Shown here: piece by piece, positions 1-6,872 of the stretch
Layout of the letters: the number at the start of each line of letters is the position of its first letter
Position numbering within the stretch: position 1 is the first letter of the stretch
Source of the DNA: X23 sp050251575
GTDB lineage: Bacteria > Bacillota > Clostridia > SK-Y3
Length of the DNA: 7,491 nt
Assembly: GCA_050251575.1 (NCBI GenBank)
Contig: JBFWMP010000132.1
Span: 1-7,491, forward strand
Direction: 5' to 3'
Notes under the pieces: generated by a model
The model's database searches: none
The model's input: the letters and a program-made list of their open reading frames with translations, nothing else
What the model was told of the DNA's origin: nothing
Program-made: the position numbers and the translations under genes

Positions 1-13
1 AATGCAAAAATAG

Positions 14-122
14 AATAGAACAGGGTACAGCTTGTGATATGATTCCTTTGTGACAGACAGTTAGAATAATAAAACTGTTACTATAGAGGGGGCATATCAG
101 CTTGCTGCGACCCTGTTCTATT
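14..122. repeat. nested inverted-repeat / long hairpin element of unknown identity
   Basis: Seen directly: a perfect 13-bp inverted repeat (AATAGAACAGGGT at 14-26, ACCCTGTTCTATT at 110-122) encloses further pairing. CAGC 28-31 can pair with GCTG 104-107, and GATATG 36-41 with CATATC 93-98. A wobble-rich run 43-49 can pair with 86-92, and ACAGTT 57-62 with AACTGT 73-78. The whole would fold as one elongated, interrupted hairpin of about 109 nt. It lies upstream of the marR promoter, so it is probably not part of that transcript. It could be a small structured RNA, a terminator-like structure of an upstream gene or a MITE-like element. No flanking target duplication is evident and I do not recognise a known riboswitch or RNA core motif. 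Confidence 0.5.
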
Positions 123-183
123 TGTGTCTCTAACATTACTATTATTGATGTATGATTATATGCAGAAAATTTGTAATAATATA

Positions 184-212
184 TTGACTAAACTATAAAT
201 GGAGAATATAAT
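184..212 (+). promoter_or_regulatory. sigma-A promoter of the efflux operon
   Basis: A -35 box TTGACT (184-189, five of six consensus positions) is followed after exactly 17 nt by a perfect -10 box TATAAT (207-212). Transcription should begin near 218-220, giving a 5' leader of about 40 nt before the TTG start of the MarR gene. It is by far the best promoter match before the operon, and no comparable promoter was seen in the gaps between the four efflux genes. Confidence 0.8.
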
Positions 213-227
213 TAAAACGATAAAAGG

Positions 228-240
228 TTAAGTGACTTAA
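228..240. promoter_or_regulatory. palindromic operator candidate (MarR autoregulation)
   Basis: TTAAGTGACTTAA is a perfect 6-1-6 palindrome placed just after the predicted transcription start and ahead of the ribosome binding site. MarR-family dimers typically bind short AT-rich palindromes overlapping or just downstream of their own promoter, so this is the best candidate binding site for the adjacent regulator. The assignment rests on position and symmetry only. Confidence 0.5.
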
Positions 241-246
241 TAATTT

Positions 247-252
247 AGGAGG
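247..252 (+). promoter_or_regulatory. ribosome binding site of the MarR gene (supports the TTG start)
   Basis: A perfect AGGAGG sits 8 nt before the TTG at 261. An ATG at 257 lies only 4 nt from this site, and its frame stops after three codons (ATG ATT GCA TAA). TTG is therefore the only start here that gives the regulator; the next in-frame ATG (285) has no such site. Confidence 0.7.
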
Positions 253-260
253 TGTAATGA

Positions 261-695
261 TTGCATAAAAATGACTTAGGTCAAATGTTCGACAGAAGGA
301 TTTTTTCAATTCAAAAGAAAGTAAAGACCTACCTTTGTGAAGGATTAAGCCCGGCGATAAGTATGCCACATATTTTTGTAATGGGCTATATAAAAGTGCA
401 TAGCCCATGTATTGTTACAGATATTTCTAATCATATGGAAATAACACTAAGTGCGGTGACTAGTCTTTTAAATAAGCTGGTTGATATGGAATTGGTTGTT
501 CGGGAGAGGAGTGAAGAAGATCGGAGGATTGTAAGAGTATTTATAACTTCATCAGGTGAAGAAATGTTAAAAAAAGTATGGGAAAATAAAAGCAAATTAA
601 TGTCAAAAGTCCTGCAAGGTTTGAGTGAACAGGAATTAAATGAATACTTTCGTATACAAGATATGATATTCGACAAGTTGGCGGAAGAAAGTTAA
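261..695 (+). CDS. MarR-family transcriptional regulator of the efflux operon
   Basis: A 144-residue winged helix-turn-helix protein, the usual length for MarR regulators. N-terminal dimerisation helices (about residues 8-30) precede the DNA-binding core. The recognition helix lies near residues 62-75 (TLSAVTSLLNKLVD), followed by the wing with the family's hallmark acidic-Asp-Arg-Arg signature (R83 SEEDRR 89). The C-terminal helix (about 113-140) completes the dimer interface. Cys26 and Cys50 are present, but the OhrR-type sensing cysteine context is not obvious, so peroxide sensing is not claimed. Translation starts at TTG, chosen from the well-placed AGGAGG. It is the first gene after a strong promoter and palindrome and lies 82 bp before the adaptor gene. 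It is most likely an autoregulating repressor relieved by a pump substrate; ligand unknown. Confidence 0.9.
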   Translation: MHKNDLGQMFDRRIFSIQKKVKTYLCEGLSPAISMPHIFVMGYIKVHSPCIVTDISNHMEITLSAVTSLLNKLVDMELVVRERSEEDRRIVRVFITSSGEEMLKKVWENKSKLMSKVLQGLSEQELNEYFRIQDMIFDKLAEES

Positions 696-777
696 GTGTT
701 CAGACAATAAAGAAAGTATAAATTTCTTAAAAAATCGGAAACAACAGTTAGATTAGATACATAGTGGAGGATGTTAT

Positions 778-2022
778 ATGATCAAGAAAAATAATGGTAT
801 TATTTTATGTTTTACAGTATTGCTTTTAATTACTTTTTTATCCGGATGCAGCGGTAAGGAAGTTGTTGCTGCTATTCCGGAAAGTGAAGAGATAACAGTT
901 AACATTGCGTCGGTCGGGGAAACCGATATAGATTCGATGATTACCCTCAATGGTAAAATTAAGGCAAAACAAGAAATCAACATTGTTCCAAAAGTACCGG
1001 GAAAAGTAAGCAGTATTAATTTTGAAGTAGGACAGTCCGTGAACGAAGGGGATGTACTTTTTACCTTGGATAATACTGATGCAACATTGCAGGTGGCTCA
1101 AGCTGAAGCGTCTTTAAGCAGTGCCAAGGTATCTCTTCAAAAGACCAAAGGAGGAGCTGTAGAACAGCAGGTGTCACAATTAAGAGCAGCGTTGGCTAAT
1201 TCTGAAATGCAATATAACGATGCTAAGGCTAATTATGAGCGTATTAAAGAGTTGTATGAAGCAGGTGGAATGTCACAACAGGCATTTGAGCAGGCGCAGA
1301 CATCCTATAAAGTTGCAATGGAACAGTATAATTCTGCAAAAACGTCGTTGGACTTGACGGTAAGCAAGATTAATCCTGATAATGTAATGGCTGCAGAAGC
1401 CGGTGTCAAGCAAGCACAGGCAGCATATGAGATGGCAAAGGTACAGCTTGACAATACCGTTGTTAAATCACCTATCGCAGGCATTATCTCTTTTAAGAAT
1501 ATCGAGATTGGGGAGCAGGTGAGCTCAGCAGGAGCAGCAATGACGGTTGTAGATCTTTCGACAGTATTTGTTGAGACAAGTGTTCCGGAAAATCTTATCA
1601 ATAAAATCAGATTAGATGATAAGGTGCAGGTAGATGTTGATAGTGCGGGAATCGCTGCTGTAGAAGGCAGAGTATCCAGTGTCAGTCCGGCAGCCGATGC
1701 AAAGACACAGAGTTATCCAATAAAAGTTATAATTGAAAATGATAAGCAACTTCTTAAAAGTGGAATGTTTGCTGAGGTTGAATTTGCAGTGGATAGAATA
1801 GAAAATATCCTTGCAGTACCTGTGGCTGCTATTATAGATGAGCAAGGCATGAAGTATGTCTATGTTGTTAATGAAGGTAAGGCACAAAAACGGGAAGTAA
1901 AAATCGGAATGTCCAATGGTGAATTAATAGAGGTTGCCGATGGAATAGAAGAAAACCAACAGGTCATTATAAAAGGCCAGAACCTATTACAGGATGGATC
2001 AAAGATTATTGTAACAAAGTAG
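778..2022 (+). CDS. RND efflux membrane-fusion (periplasmic adaptor) lipoprotein, HlyD/AcrA type
   Basis: A 414-residue adaptor linking the RND pump to its exit duct. A lipoprotein signal peptide ends in the lipobox LSGC with Cys24 as the lipidation site, so the protein is tethered to the outer face of the cytoplasmic membrane. The two lipoyl half-motifs lie at about residues 66-92 (VPGKV at 73-77) and 228-260 (KSPIAG around 230-235). Between them is a helical hairpin of about 135 residues, longer than the AcrA hairpin, with helix-breaking spots near TKGG and INPD. Its tip carries R155-L159-S166, the RLS spacing used by AcrA-type adaptors to dock TolC. A beta-barrel domain (about 263-340) and a C-terminal membrane-proximal domain (about 345-414) follow. 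GTGGAGG precedes the ATG by 7 nt. The RND gene begins 18 bp downstream, indicating translational coupling. Confidence 0.93.
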   Translation: MIKKNNGIILCFTVLLLITFLSGCSGKEVVAAIPESEEITVNIASVGETDIDSMITLNGKIKAKQEINIVPKVPGKVSSINFEVGQSVNEGDVLFTLDNTDATLQVAQAEASLSSAKVSLQKTKGGAVEQQVSQLRAALANSEMQYNDAKANYERIKELYEAGGMSQQAFEQAQTSYKVAMEQYNSAKTSLDLTVSKINPDNVMAAEAGVKQAQAAYEMAKVQLDNTVVKSPIAGIISFKNIEIGEQVSSAGAAMTVVDLSTVFVETSVPENLINKIRLDDKVQVDVDSAGIAAVEGRVSSVSPAADAKTQSYPIKVIIENDKQLLKSGMFAEVEFAVDRIENILAVPVAAIIDEQGMKYVYVVNEGKAQKREVKIGMSNGELIEVADGIEENQQVIIKGQNLLQDGSKIIVTK

Positions 2023-2040
2023 CAGAAACGAGGTGCAAAT

Positions 2041-5000
2041 ATGAGAATTCATGAGTTTTCTATAAATAGGCCTGTAGCAATCTTGATGTGTATTTTAATT
2101 GTTTTAGTGTTAGGAATAGTATCTTTAACCCATATATCCGTTGCTCTGATTCCTGATATTGAGTTTCCGATGGTGATTGTTTCTACAACCTATTCTGGTG
2201 TCGGACCGGAAGAAATCGAGAGCATTGTTACGAAACCTATTGAGAATGCTATAGCAACGGTAAATAATGTAAAGACAATACAATCCCAATCATCTGAAGG
2301 AAATTCAATGGTTATGGTAGAATTCAATTCAGGAACAGATATGGATTTTGCCGCTTTACAGATGAGAGAAAAAATTGATATGATCAAAGGGATTTTGCCT
2401 GACGATGTCAGCAGTCCGTTGGTAATAAAAGCAGACCCTAGTATGATGCCGGTTGTAAGTATGGGAATTGAAGGAAAATCAAATGAAGTGGAGCTGAAAA
2501 GTTTTATTGAAGATAGAATTAAGCCTCGCTTGGAAAGTCTTGATGGTGTAGCATCTATTGCTGTAACAGGCGGAAAGACAAGGGAAGTCCAAATAGACTT
2601 AGACCCACAGAAGATGGCGGGATATGGGGTAACATTCAACAATGTCACCAATACGCTTCAATCAGAAAATTTGAATCTTCCCGGAGGAAGTGTAGAGTAC
2701 GCCGAAAAGAACTTGCTGGTAAGAACGACAGGGCAATTCAAATCTGTAGAACAAATAAAGAATATCCCTATTATGCTGTCAACAGGAAATACGGTTTACA
2801 TACGGGATGTGGCAGAAGTAAGGGATGATTATCAAGAGGTTGGTTCGTATACCAGAATGAATGGGGAAAGTAGCATCAGTGTGTCTGTGCAGAAACAGAC
2901 CGACGCGAATACGCTAAATGTTGTAAATCTTGTAAAAGAAGAAATGGCGAAAATACAGAGTGAATATTCAGACATAAAGGCAGAGCTCATTTTTGACCAG
3001 GGACAATATATAGAGAAGTCGATTGGTAATGTTGCGCAAAGCGCAATATTAGGAGGTATCTTTGCAGTAATTATCCTTTTTATATTTCTTAAGAATATAA
3101 GAACTACCTTTATTATAGCAACTTCCATTCCTATTTCTGTTATTACCACTTTTATTGCCGTATATTTCTCAGGTATTACCATCAATATGATTTCACTCGG
3201 TGGACTTGCTCTTGGCGTGGGGATGCTGGTGGATAATTCTGTTGTTGTTTTGGAAAATATATATCGGCATAGAAATGAAGGTTACAGCAGGATTGAAGCT
3301 GCAAAACGGGGGACTCAGGAAGTAGGCGGCGCGGTTATGGCTTCTACACTGACCACGATTGCAGTATTTCTACCCATTGTTTTTGTTGAAGGAATGGCAG
3401 GGCAGATTTTTAGAGAGTTGGCACTTACAGTAGCGTTTTCTTTGGGTGCATCATTGTTGGTTTCACTGACATTGATTCCTATGCTTAGTTCCAAATTTCT
3501 AAAGATGGTCAAACCGCATGAAGCTTCTAAAGCTAAAGTACTTAATAGAATTTTTGACAAATGGGATGATGTTCTAAATGGACTTGACAATGTTTATCAA
3601 AGAGTCTTAAAATGGGTATTAGGACACCGGAAAATAACAGTCATTGTGGTGGTGGTAATATTTATTTCAAGCTTGTTCACATTTCCGTTCATAGGGATGG
3701 AATATATGCCAAAAACCGATCAGGGGCAGTTTACAGTGAATATTGAGCTTGCCCAGGGGACGCTGCTTGAAGAGACTAATAAAGTTACTGGGCAGGTAGA
3801 ACAAATTCTTCTAAGCATTTCCGAGATGGAAAAAGTCTTTGTGAATGTAGCTACGTCCGGCAGAGGAATCAGCTTGGGCGGCGAGGGCTCAAACACAGCA
3901 AGTATTACCGGAACTTTGATATCTCTGAAAGACAGAGCAAGAAGTACTGCACAAGTTGTAGATGAAATCAGACAAAAGGTAAAAGCGATTGCTGGAGCAG
4001 AGATAACAGTCAGCGAAGCAAGTTCATCTTTGGGAGGAGGAATGGGCAGTTCATCACCCATATCCATGAAAATCAGTGGACCGAACTTGGAGAAGCTTGA
4101 GGAAATATCAGCACAGGTCGTACAGCTTGTGAGTACGGTGGAAGGAACACGACAGGTAGAATCCAGTATAGCGGAAGGGCGTCCGGAGGCACAAATATAT
4201 GTAAATAGAGATAAGGCTTCCTACTATGGTTTAGGGACATCACAGGTGGCATCTGCTATCAGAACCACTATATCAGGACAAGTAGCAACTACTTATAAAA
4301 TTGGCGGGGATGAGATCGATGTTCGAGTTCAAGTTCCCAAAGAGAAGAGGAAGGACTTTGAACAGCTAAAAAACATCAAAATCGTAACAGCTTCAGGCAT
4401 AGAAGTATCTTTAACAGATATAGCAGATATTGTTATAGAAGAAGGACCGGTAGCAATAGGACGTGAAAATCAACAAAGGTATGTAAGTGTAACCAGTGAC
4501 ATATTCGGAAGAGATTTGGGTGGCGTCAGTAAAGATATCCAAAATAAATTATCAGGACTCTCTTTGCCGTCGGAATATGTAATTACTACCGGTGGTGAGC
4601 AGCAAGATATGATGGAATCTTTTGCAAGTTTGGCCCAAGCACTGTTACTGGCAGTCCTTTTGGTATATATGGTAATGGCGGCTCAGTTTGAATCGTTGCT
4701 CCATCCGTTTACTATTATGTTTTCCATACCTCTTGCTTATACGGGTTCGTTGCTCGGCTTGCTGATAACAGGGAGAAGTTTGAGCGTAAATGCATTTATC
4801 GGAGTTATTATGTTGGCGGGTATTGTAGTAAATAACGCGATTGTTCTTGTGGATTATGTGAATAAGCTGAGAGCAACCGGTATGGAAAGAAGGGAAGCAA
4901 TCCTGAAGGCAGGGCCTACCAGACTGCGGCCTATCCTTATGACGACATTGACAACCATCTTAGGATTGACCCCCATGGCCTTAGGAATCGGTGAGGGAGC

Positions 5001-5166
5001 GGAAATGCAGGTAGCGATGGCAACTGTTGTTATAGGAGGGTTGATAACTTCTACCATATTAACATTGGTGATTATACCTGTCATCTATACTCTGTTTGAT
5101 GATATTGGTCTGAAGATTAAGAACAAGAGAAAGAATAAAAAAGCATCACAAGCTATAACAGCTTAA
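2041..5166 (+). CDS. RND-family multidrug efflux transporter (HAE1/AcrB-like inner-membrane pump)
   Basis: The 1041-residue proton-driven pump of the system, close to AcrB's length of about 1049. It has the duplicated RND layout. TM1 (about 10-30) is followed by a large extracytoplasmic porter/docking loop and TM2-TM6 (about 335-350, 357-377, 382-405, 432-452, 463-485). TM7 (532-552) leads into a second large loop, then TM8-TM12 (about 864-882, 890-911, 917-940, 965-985, 991-1019). TM4 carries the signature GMLVDNSVVVLENI with Asp398, the expected proton-relay acid; the second Asp of AcrB is Asn399 here. TM10 has GIVVNNAIVLVDY, with Asn931 where AcrB has its relay lysine. TM11 keeps RLRPILMT (Arg963). 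The reading frame is intact. GAGGTG lies 5 nt before the ATG. Substrates cannot be read from the sequence; drugs, bile acids or lipophilic compounds are typical of the family. Confidence 0.95.
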   Translation: MRIHEFSINRPVAILMCILIVLVLGIVSLTHISVALIPDIEFPMVIVSTTYSGVGPEEIESIVTKPIENAIATVNNVKTIQSQSSEGNSMVMVEFNSGTDMDFAALQMREKIDMIKGILPDDVSSPLVIKADPSMMPVVSMGIEGKSNEVELKSFIEDRIKPRLESLDGVASIAVTGGKTREVQIDLDPQKMAGYGVTFNNVTNTLQSENLNLPGGSVEYAEKNLLVRTTGQFKSVEQIKNIPIMLSTGNTVYIRDVAEVRDDYQEVGSYTRMNGESSISVSVQKQTDANTLNVVNLVKEEMAKIQSEYSDIKAELIFDQGQYIEKSIGNVAQSAILGGIFAVIILFIFLKNIRTTFIIATSIPISVITTFIAVYFSGITINMISLGGLALGVGMLVDNSVVVLENIYRHRNEGYSRIEAAKRGTQEVGGAVMASTLTTIAVFLPIVFVEGMAGQIFRELALTVAFSLGASLLVSLTLIPMLSSKFLKMVKPHEASKAKVLNRIFDKWDDVLNGLDNVYQRVLKWVLGHRKITVIVVVVIFISSLFTFPFIGMEYMPKTDQGQFTVNIELAQGTLLEETNKVTGQVEQILLSISEMEKVFVNVATSGRGISLGGEGSNTASITGTLISLKDRARSTAQVVDEIRQKVKAIAGAEITVSEASSSLGGGMGSSSPISMKISGPNLEKLEEISAQVVQLVSTVEGTRQVESSIAEGRPEAQIYVNRDKASYYGLGTSQVASAIRTTISGQVATTYKIGGDEIDVRVQVPKEKRKDFEQLKNIKIVTASGIEVSLTDIADIVIEEGPVAIGRENQQRYVSVTSDIFGRDLGGVSKDIQNKLSGLSLPSEYVITTGGEQQDMMESFASLAQALLLAVLLVYMVMAAQFESLLHPFTIMFSIPLAYTGSLLGLLITGRSLSVNAFIGVIMLAGIVVNNAIVLVDYVNKLRATGMERREAILKAGPTRLRPILMTTLTTILGLTPMALGIGEGAEMQVAMATVVIGGLITSTILTLVIIPVIYTLFDDIGLKIKNKRKNKKASQAITA

Positions 5167-5192
5167 AATTTATTAGGAAAAGAGGAATTCAA

Positions 5193-6317
5193 ATGAGGAA
5201 AAAGTTAACAGCAGTACTGGTTGCATTGACATTGGTACTTTTAACCACCACCTCTGCATTAGTAGGTGCAAGTGATGCAGCAGAAGAAAAGACATTTTCA
5301 CTGCAGCAGGCGATAGACTATGCACTGGAAAATAGTCCGTTAATAGTAATTAGTGAAACAGGCATTGAAAAAGCAAAGGTAAGCTCTAAAGAAGCAAGAA
5401 GCGTATATAATAAGGCTGAAGATGCTCCTGTAATGGCTTTTGAATCCCAGTTGTCCAAAGATGGCTACTATAAGAGGATGGCAGAAATGGGGTTAAAACT
5501 TGCTGAGCAAGGAAAAGTGCAAACTGTTGAGTCAGTAAAGTTTGCTGTAGAAAACAACTACTTCACCCTGCTTAACGCCAAGGAAAATCTGAACATACAA
5601 GAAGATATATATAATTTGGCAGTAGAAAATCTGAATATTGCCAATCAAAAATATGACTTAGGGACAATCTCTGAAATAGAGCTGCTATCCTTTAAGACCT
5701 CGGTGGCCCAGGCAGAAGTAGACCGGAAGTCAGCGCAAAGGGCATTGGAATATGCGCAGATGAACTTTAATAAAGCATTGGGAATGCCACTTAATACTAA
5801 AGTACAGCTGACCGATGCGATAAAAGTAGAAGCTCCTGAAAGCATTGATATTGAAGAGAAAGTTTCTCAAGCGTTTGTGAATAGAATGGAAATTATCTCA
5901 GCCAAAGAACAGTATGAAGCTGATAAGTTATATTTTGAAATTACAGCTAAATGGTATCCTTCCAATACTTATAAGCATCAGCAAGCCAAGCAAACAGTGG
6001 AATTAAGTGAATATTCTCTTACTAATACCAATCAGACAGTGGAGATTTCAGTAAGAAAGGCGCATATGGATATGTTGGATGCTTATGAATCACTGGTTGT
6101 GCTGCAGCAGACAGAAGAGCAGCTGCAAAAGGTTTATGATATAGCAAAGATAAAGTATGAAAACGGTATGGGAACAAATACCGAAGTGCTTGAAGCGATG
6201 AACCAGTTAAAAGAGATAAAGCTGGGTAAATCTAAGGCGCAGTTAGGATATAATCTGACTAAGAAGCAATTCGAAGTATCTTATGGAGTAGGGTTGGGTT
6301 CAGCTTCTATGAATTAA
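5193..6317 (+). CDS. TolC-family exit-duct protein lacking the beta-barrel segments
   Basis: A 374-residue secreted protein, against roughly 490 for E. coli TolC with its signal. A signal peptide (basic MRKK, hydrophobic 5-25, probable cleavage after Ala26) precedes two TolC-type helical repeats. Repeat 1 starts with FSLQQAIDYALENSP (35-49) and contains YDLGT (154-158, Gly157). Repeat 2 contains YENGMGTNTEVLEA (322-335, Gly325). These correspond to the glycine-bearing tip motifs of the periplasmic entrance helices in TolC. In each repeat the stretch that should supply membrane beta-strands is shortened: about 20 residues at 73-93 in repeat 1, and about 10 after Trp-Tyr-Pro (254-256) in repeat 2, where the helix resumes at QQAKQ. 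No strand-rich, aromatic-belt sequence is visible. AGAGGA precedes the ATG by 6 nt, and the pump gene ends 26 bp upstream. It probably forms a helical conduit docked on the adaptor. Confidence 0.88.
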   Translation: MRKKLTAVLVALTLVLLTTTSALVGASDAAEEKTFSLQQAIDYALENSPLIVISETGIEKAKVSSKEARSVYNKAEDAPVMAFESQLSKDGYYKRMAEMGLKLAEQGKVQTVESVKFAVENNYFTLLNAKENLNIQEDIYNLAVENLNIANQKYDLGTISEIELLSFKTSVAQAEVDRKSAQRALEYAQMNFNKALGMPLNTKVQLTDAIKVEAPESIDIEEKVSQAFVNRMEIISAKEQYEADKLYFEITAKWYPSNTYKHQQAKQTVELSEYSLTNTNQTVEISVRKAHMDMLDAYESLVVLQQTEEQLQKVYDIAKIKYENGMGTNTEVLEAMNQLKEIKLGKSKAQLGYNLTKKQFEVSYGVGLGSASMN

Positions 6318-6322
6318 ACAGA

Positions 6323-6376
6323 AAAATATAACAAAAGAACGGGATTAGCAATAATCCCGTTCTTTTGTTGTATTTT
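6323..6376. terminator. bidirectional intrinsic terminator between convergent genes
   Basis: A perfect 18-bp stem (6330-6347 with 6352-6369) is closed by the tetraloop GCAA (6348-6351). It can extend through one wobble (6329/6370) and six further A/T pairs to a 25-bp arm. The outer A tract (6322-6326) and T tract (6373-6376) provide U-rich ends in both directions, so it can end both the efflux operon and the opposing hemerythrin transcript. Its right edge overlaps the hemerythrin stop codon at 6375-6377. Confidence 0.9.
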
Positions 6377-6791
6377 AAAATATTCCTTTTTCTTTAAAAG
6401 CATCGGCATATTTTCGGTCGGAAATCAATATATGGCTGCTAATCCATTCAGATAAAAAGTCAAGAATATCTAATACTACTTTTTGTTGATTATCATCTAC
6501 TTTTTCACTAGACATATTCTTGATTTTATTAACATAGAAATTATGTTCTTTTTGCTGATGACCTATATCCACATATTCATATTTTTCCATAAGCTCTTCT
6601 TCATATCCAAAGTGGTACTGCGTATAATCCAGCAGTTCATCTATTATGGACATGATTTCATCATAGTGATCATAGTTATCATCCAACATAGCAAGGTCAT
6701 AAGCATTATTGCCTATTTCAAACAGTTTTTTGTGTTGTGTATCAATTTCCGGAATATTAAGAGTATAGCGGTCTTTCCACTGAAATGACAT
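6375..6791 (-). CDS. bacteriohemerythrin, single-domain O2-binding protein
   Basis: A 138-residue cytoplasmic four-helix protein predicted to hold a non-haem di-iron centre that binds O2, the usual length for stand-alone bacteriohemerythrins. It begins with the typical aromatic N-terminus (W5...Y9...I16 D17). The expected ligands are His20 (DTQHKKLF), His60 and Glu64 (YHFGYEEELM), His83 (KEH), His120 and Asp125 (SHILISD). The histidine expected 15 residues after Glu64 is Gln79, with His78 next to it. The start at 6791 is chosen because AGGAGG lies 9 nt upstream; an in-frame ATG at 6815 would place that site inside the gene. It is convergent with the efflux operon. Likely role: O2 scavenging, storage or sensing in an anaerobe; no attached signalling domain is visible. 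Confidence 0.9.
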   Translation of the reverse strand: MSFQWKDRYTLNIPEIDTQHKKLFEIGNNAYDLAMLDDNYDHYDEIMSIIDELLDYTQYHFGYEEELMEKYEYVDIGHQQKEHNFYVNKIKNMSSEKVDDNQQKVVLDILDFLSEWISSHILISDRKYADAFKEKGIF

Positions 6792-6800
6792 TTCAAGATT

Positions 6801-6806
6801 CCTCCT
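6801..6806 (-). promoter_or_regulatory. ribosome binding site of the hemerythrin gene (decides start)
   Basis: On the - strand, AGGAGG ends 9 nt before the ATG at 6791. It supports the 138-residue product over an extended 146-residue reading that would begin at 6815 and lacks its own site. Confidence 0.8.
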
Positions 6807-6837
6807 TGGTTTCAAAATTAGAATGTACTCAAAATCA

Positions 6838-6867
6838 TATATACCAACGAAAAAAAATATTAAACAA
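6838..6867 (-). promoter_or_regulatory. possible promoter of the hemerythrin gene
   Basis: Read on the - strand, TTGTTT (6867-6862) is followed after 18 nt by TATATA (6843-6838). The match to consensus is moderate (three and four of six positions). The distance to the ribosome binding site is plausible, but the AT-rich setting makes chance matches likely. Confidence 0.3.
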
Positions 6868-6872
6868 CCTTT

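Noticed and set aside
14..122. Interpretation of the nested hairpin as a riboswitch controlling the efflux operon.
   Set aside because: A near-consensus promoter lies downstream of it, so the structure would not be in the main operon transcript. No known aptamer core is recognisable.
709..758. A weak hairpin (AAGAAA 710-715 with TTTCTT 723-728) and a poor promoter-like pair (TTCTTA, TTAGAT) between the regulator and adaptor genes.
   Set aside because: The stem is only six A/T-rich pairs and is followed by A, not T. The promoter boxes each match consensus at about three of six positions. The genes are better read as one operon.
2041..5166. Long frames on the opposite strand of the pump gene.
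   Set aside because: They lack ribosome binding sites and conserved motifs and are mirror frames of a well-supported coding region.
6792..6815. Extended hemerythrin start at an upstream ATG (eight more residues, MKPRRNLE).
   Set aside because: The AGGAGG that precedes the 6791 start would lie inside the extended coding part, and no site precedes 6815. The shorter protein has the usual family N-terminus.
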